From positions 1,550,001 to 1,614,000 of the forward strand of contig AP018536.1 of NCBI GenBank assembly GCA_003584705.1: DNA of 64,000 nt, given 5' to 3'. Of this stretch, positions 62,650-64,000 are shown in pieces. The stretch is from Lachnospiraceae bacterium GAM79 (GTDB lineage Bacteria > Bacillota > Clostridia > Lachnospirales > Lachnospiraceae). The notes beneath the pieces were generated by a model, which made no database searches, was not told the origin of the DNA, and saw only the letters and a program-made list of their open reading frames with translations. Each line of letters starts with the position of its first letter. The first letter of the stretch is position 1. The position numbers and the translations under genes were made by a program.

Positions 62650-63702
62650 ATGCCAACAATCGAAGAAATACTCAGAGCCGCCAAGGAAGCGGGAGCAAGT
62701 GATGTACATCTGACGGTAGGTATCCCACCTAAAATGCGTGTAAACGGCAATCTGATCACCATGGATTATCCCAGGATGCTTCCGGCAGACACGCTGGAAG
62801 TACTAGTCAATATCATGACGGAAGTGCAGAGAGAACGTTTTGAGGAACGGGGAGAATACGATATGTCTTTCTCTATTCCCAACTGCGGACGTTACCGTGT
62901 CAATGCCTACAAGCAGAGAGGTTCCGTGGCTCTGGCGTTCCGACTGGTAGGAACCGTGGTGCCTTCTCCGGAAGAGCTGGGTGTACCGGAATCCGTGGTG
63001 GAACTGTATCAGCGCAAACGTGGTCTGGTACTGGTCACCGGACCTACCGGAAGCGGTAAATCCACGACGCTTGCCGCCATCATCGACAAGATCAACAACA
63101 ACAGAGATGCCCATGTCATCACTCTGGAGGACCCTATCGAGTATCTGCATCAGCATAAGATGTCCATGGTCAACCAGCGTGAGATCGGCATAGATTCCAA
63201 TAATTATGCCAATGCTTTAAGAGCGGCACTCCGTGAAGATCCCGATGTCATTCTGGTCGGAGAGATGCGTGACTTCGAGACCATCAGTGTAGCTATTACG
63301 GCAGCGGAGACCGGACATCTGGTATTGTCCACCCTGCATACGATCGGTGCAGCCAGCACCGTAGACCGTGTGATCGATGTCTTCCCACCACATCAGCAGC
63401 AACAGATCCGTGTCCAGCTGTCCAACACACTGGAAGCAGTCATATCCCAGCAGCTGATCCCGACAGCGGACGGCAAGCACCGTGTGGCAGCTTTTGAGGT
63501 CATGCATGCCAATCATGCGGTCCGCAACCTGATCCGTGAGGGCAAATCCCACCAGCTGGCCAGCGTCATGCAGACCAACCGGAAACTGGGTATGATCACC
63601 ATGGATGAGGCTATTGTTCAGTTGTATTTTGAAGGCAAGATCGACAGGGAACATGCGATCCAGTTCGCTCAGGATCCCGACAGCATGGAAAATAAAATTT
63701 AA
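62650..63702 (+). CDS. pilT: Type IV pilus retraction ATPase PilT
   Basis: Hexameric secretion-type ATPase, 350 aa. N-terminal PAS-like region, Walker A GPTGSGKST (about residues 129-137), Asp box TLEDPIEYLHQH, Walker B RAALREDPDVILVGEMRD, His box TGHLVLSTLHT. GAGGAG precedes the ATG. It is the only pilus gene in the window; coupling to an HD protein suggests control of twitching by a nucleotide signal. Confidence 0.95.
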   Translation: MPTIEEILRAAKEAGASDVHLTVGIPPKMRVNGNLITMDYPRMLPADTLEVLVNIMTEVQRERFEERGEYDMSFSIPNCGRYRVNAYKQRGSVALAFRLVGTVVPSPEELGVPESVVELYQRKRGLVLVTGPTGSGKSTTLAAIIDKINNNRDAHVITLEDPIEYLHQHKMSMVNQREIGIDSNNYANALRAALREDPDVILVGEMRDFETISVAITAAETGHLVLSTLHTIGAASTVDRVIDVFPPHQQQQIRVQLSNTLEAVISQQLIPTADGKHRVAAFEVMHANHAVRNLIREGKSHQLASVMQTNRKLGMITMDEAIVQLYFEGKIDREHAIQFAQDPDSMENKI

Positions 63703-64000
63703 AGGAATGATCCGGAACCGGCTATATAGGAGCAGACCAGACGACGCAGCGAAAAGCGTACGGTTTTGTGAATCTGTAGTGAGGTTCCGGAGGATTTTTC
63801 ACCAAAAGACGTTTTCATTTAAAATTTCTGATATTAATTCTAAGAAGATTCCGGTAGTTTCACTGCCCTTTTGCGGGCTCTTATGATTACCCATTGTATG
63901 AATTGTTTTGTTAAGTCTGATTATTTTTGTCAGATTCATTCGTTTTATCTGTTTCTGTTTTGTTTCACTGTTATTTCCATAATAAATAAAACATTTTAAA
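63703..64000. other. Region after pilT with a hairpin; no gene seen
   Basis: A 9-bp inverted repeat TCCGGAACC (63711-63719) / GGTTCCGGA (63783-63791) is followed by GGATTTTTC and may end the pilT transcript. A second small hairpin (TCTGA / TCAGA) lies near 63920. The last 150 bp are A+T-rich with no long ORF. Confidence 0.5.

Overview
This window looks like the chromosome of a spore-forming gut clostridium, most likely Lachnospiraceae. Evidence: a large sporulation gene set (spoVD, spoIIGA, sigE, sigG, ylmC/ymxH, a spoVB-like flippase, gpr, spoIIP, sigK), the gapA-pgk-tpiA cluster, small families typical of that group (DUF3877, DUF523, DUF3783), strong AGGAGG-type ribosome binding sites and a Gram-positive division cluster (mraZ-rsmH-ftsL-pbpB-spoVD). 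No rRNA, tRNA or CRISPR array was recognised.

Layout. 1-9.1 kb: PrkC-type kinase (5' end outside the window), rsgA, an xpaC/telA pair, a chemotaxis receptor, an amidase lipoprotein and an acyltransferase. 9.2-16.2 kb: ychF, an 88-bp tandem repeat block, lgt, then the division cluster with an MraZ operator. 16.2-28.4 kb: spoVD, split by a 10,454-bp element. 28.4-32.9 kb: spoIIGA-sigE with a spoIIG-like promoter, a VanZ-like gene, sigG, ylmC and nrdR. 33-45.4 kb: flippase, iscS-iscU-mnmA, cardiolipin synthase, small enzymes and gapA-pgk-tpiA. 45.4-54.7 kb: an amidohydrolase remnant, envelope proteins, a GGDEF sensor, rpsO and pnp with a highly structured leader. 55-64 kb: rpsT, gpr, spoIIP, lepA, hemW, sigK, an HD-domain gene and pilT.

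The main discovery is the element inside spoVD. Both junctions carry the same 8 bp, TTGTAACC. Removing the DNA between them rejoins spoVD in frame, exactly at the SxN active-site motif, giving a predicted 599-aa protein. A large serine recombinase lies 57 bp from the right junction. Joining the element's two ends gives an attP centre with perfect 9-bp inverted arms. This is the architecture of skin-type intervening elements, which are excised in the mother cell during sporulation. SpoVD acts in the mother cell, so such excision would do no genetic harm. sigK, the classic skin host, is uninterrupted here.

The element is a decayed mobile element. It holds a nested IS256-family insertion with an 8-bp target duplication inside an already truncated DNA methylase gene, and a truncated DUF3846-like gene. 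Its intact cargo is a three-gene operon (DUF4869-like protein, small P-loop ATPase, TOPRIM-like protein), a RecB-like PD-(D/E)XK nuclease and an SH3-tailed membrane protein. This cargo is of unknown function and could be a defence module.

The genes form a coherent developmental story: Spo0A would drive spoIIGA-sigE, sigma-F drives sigG, and SigE/SigK would govern spoVD, spoIIP and possibly the recombinase. All calls come from reading the sequence; no database search was run.
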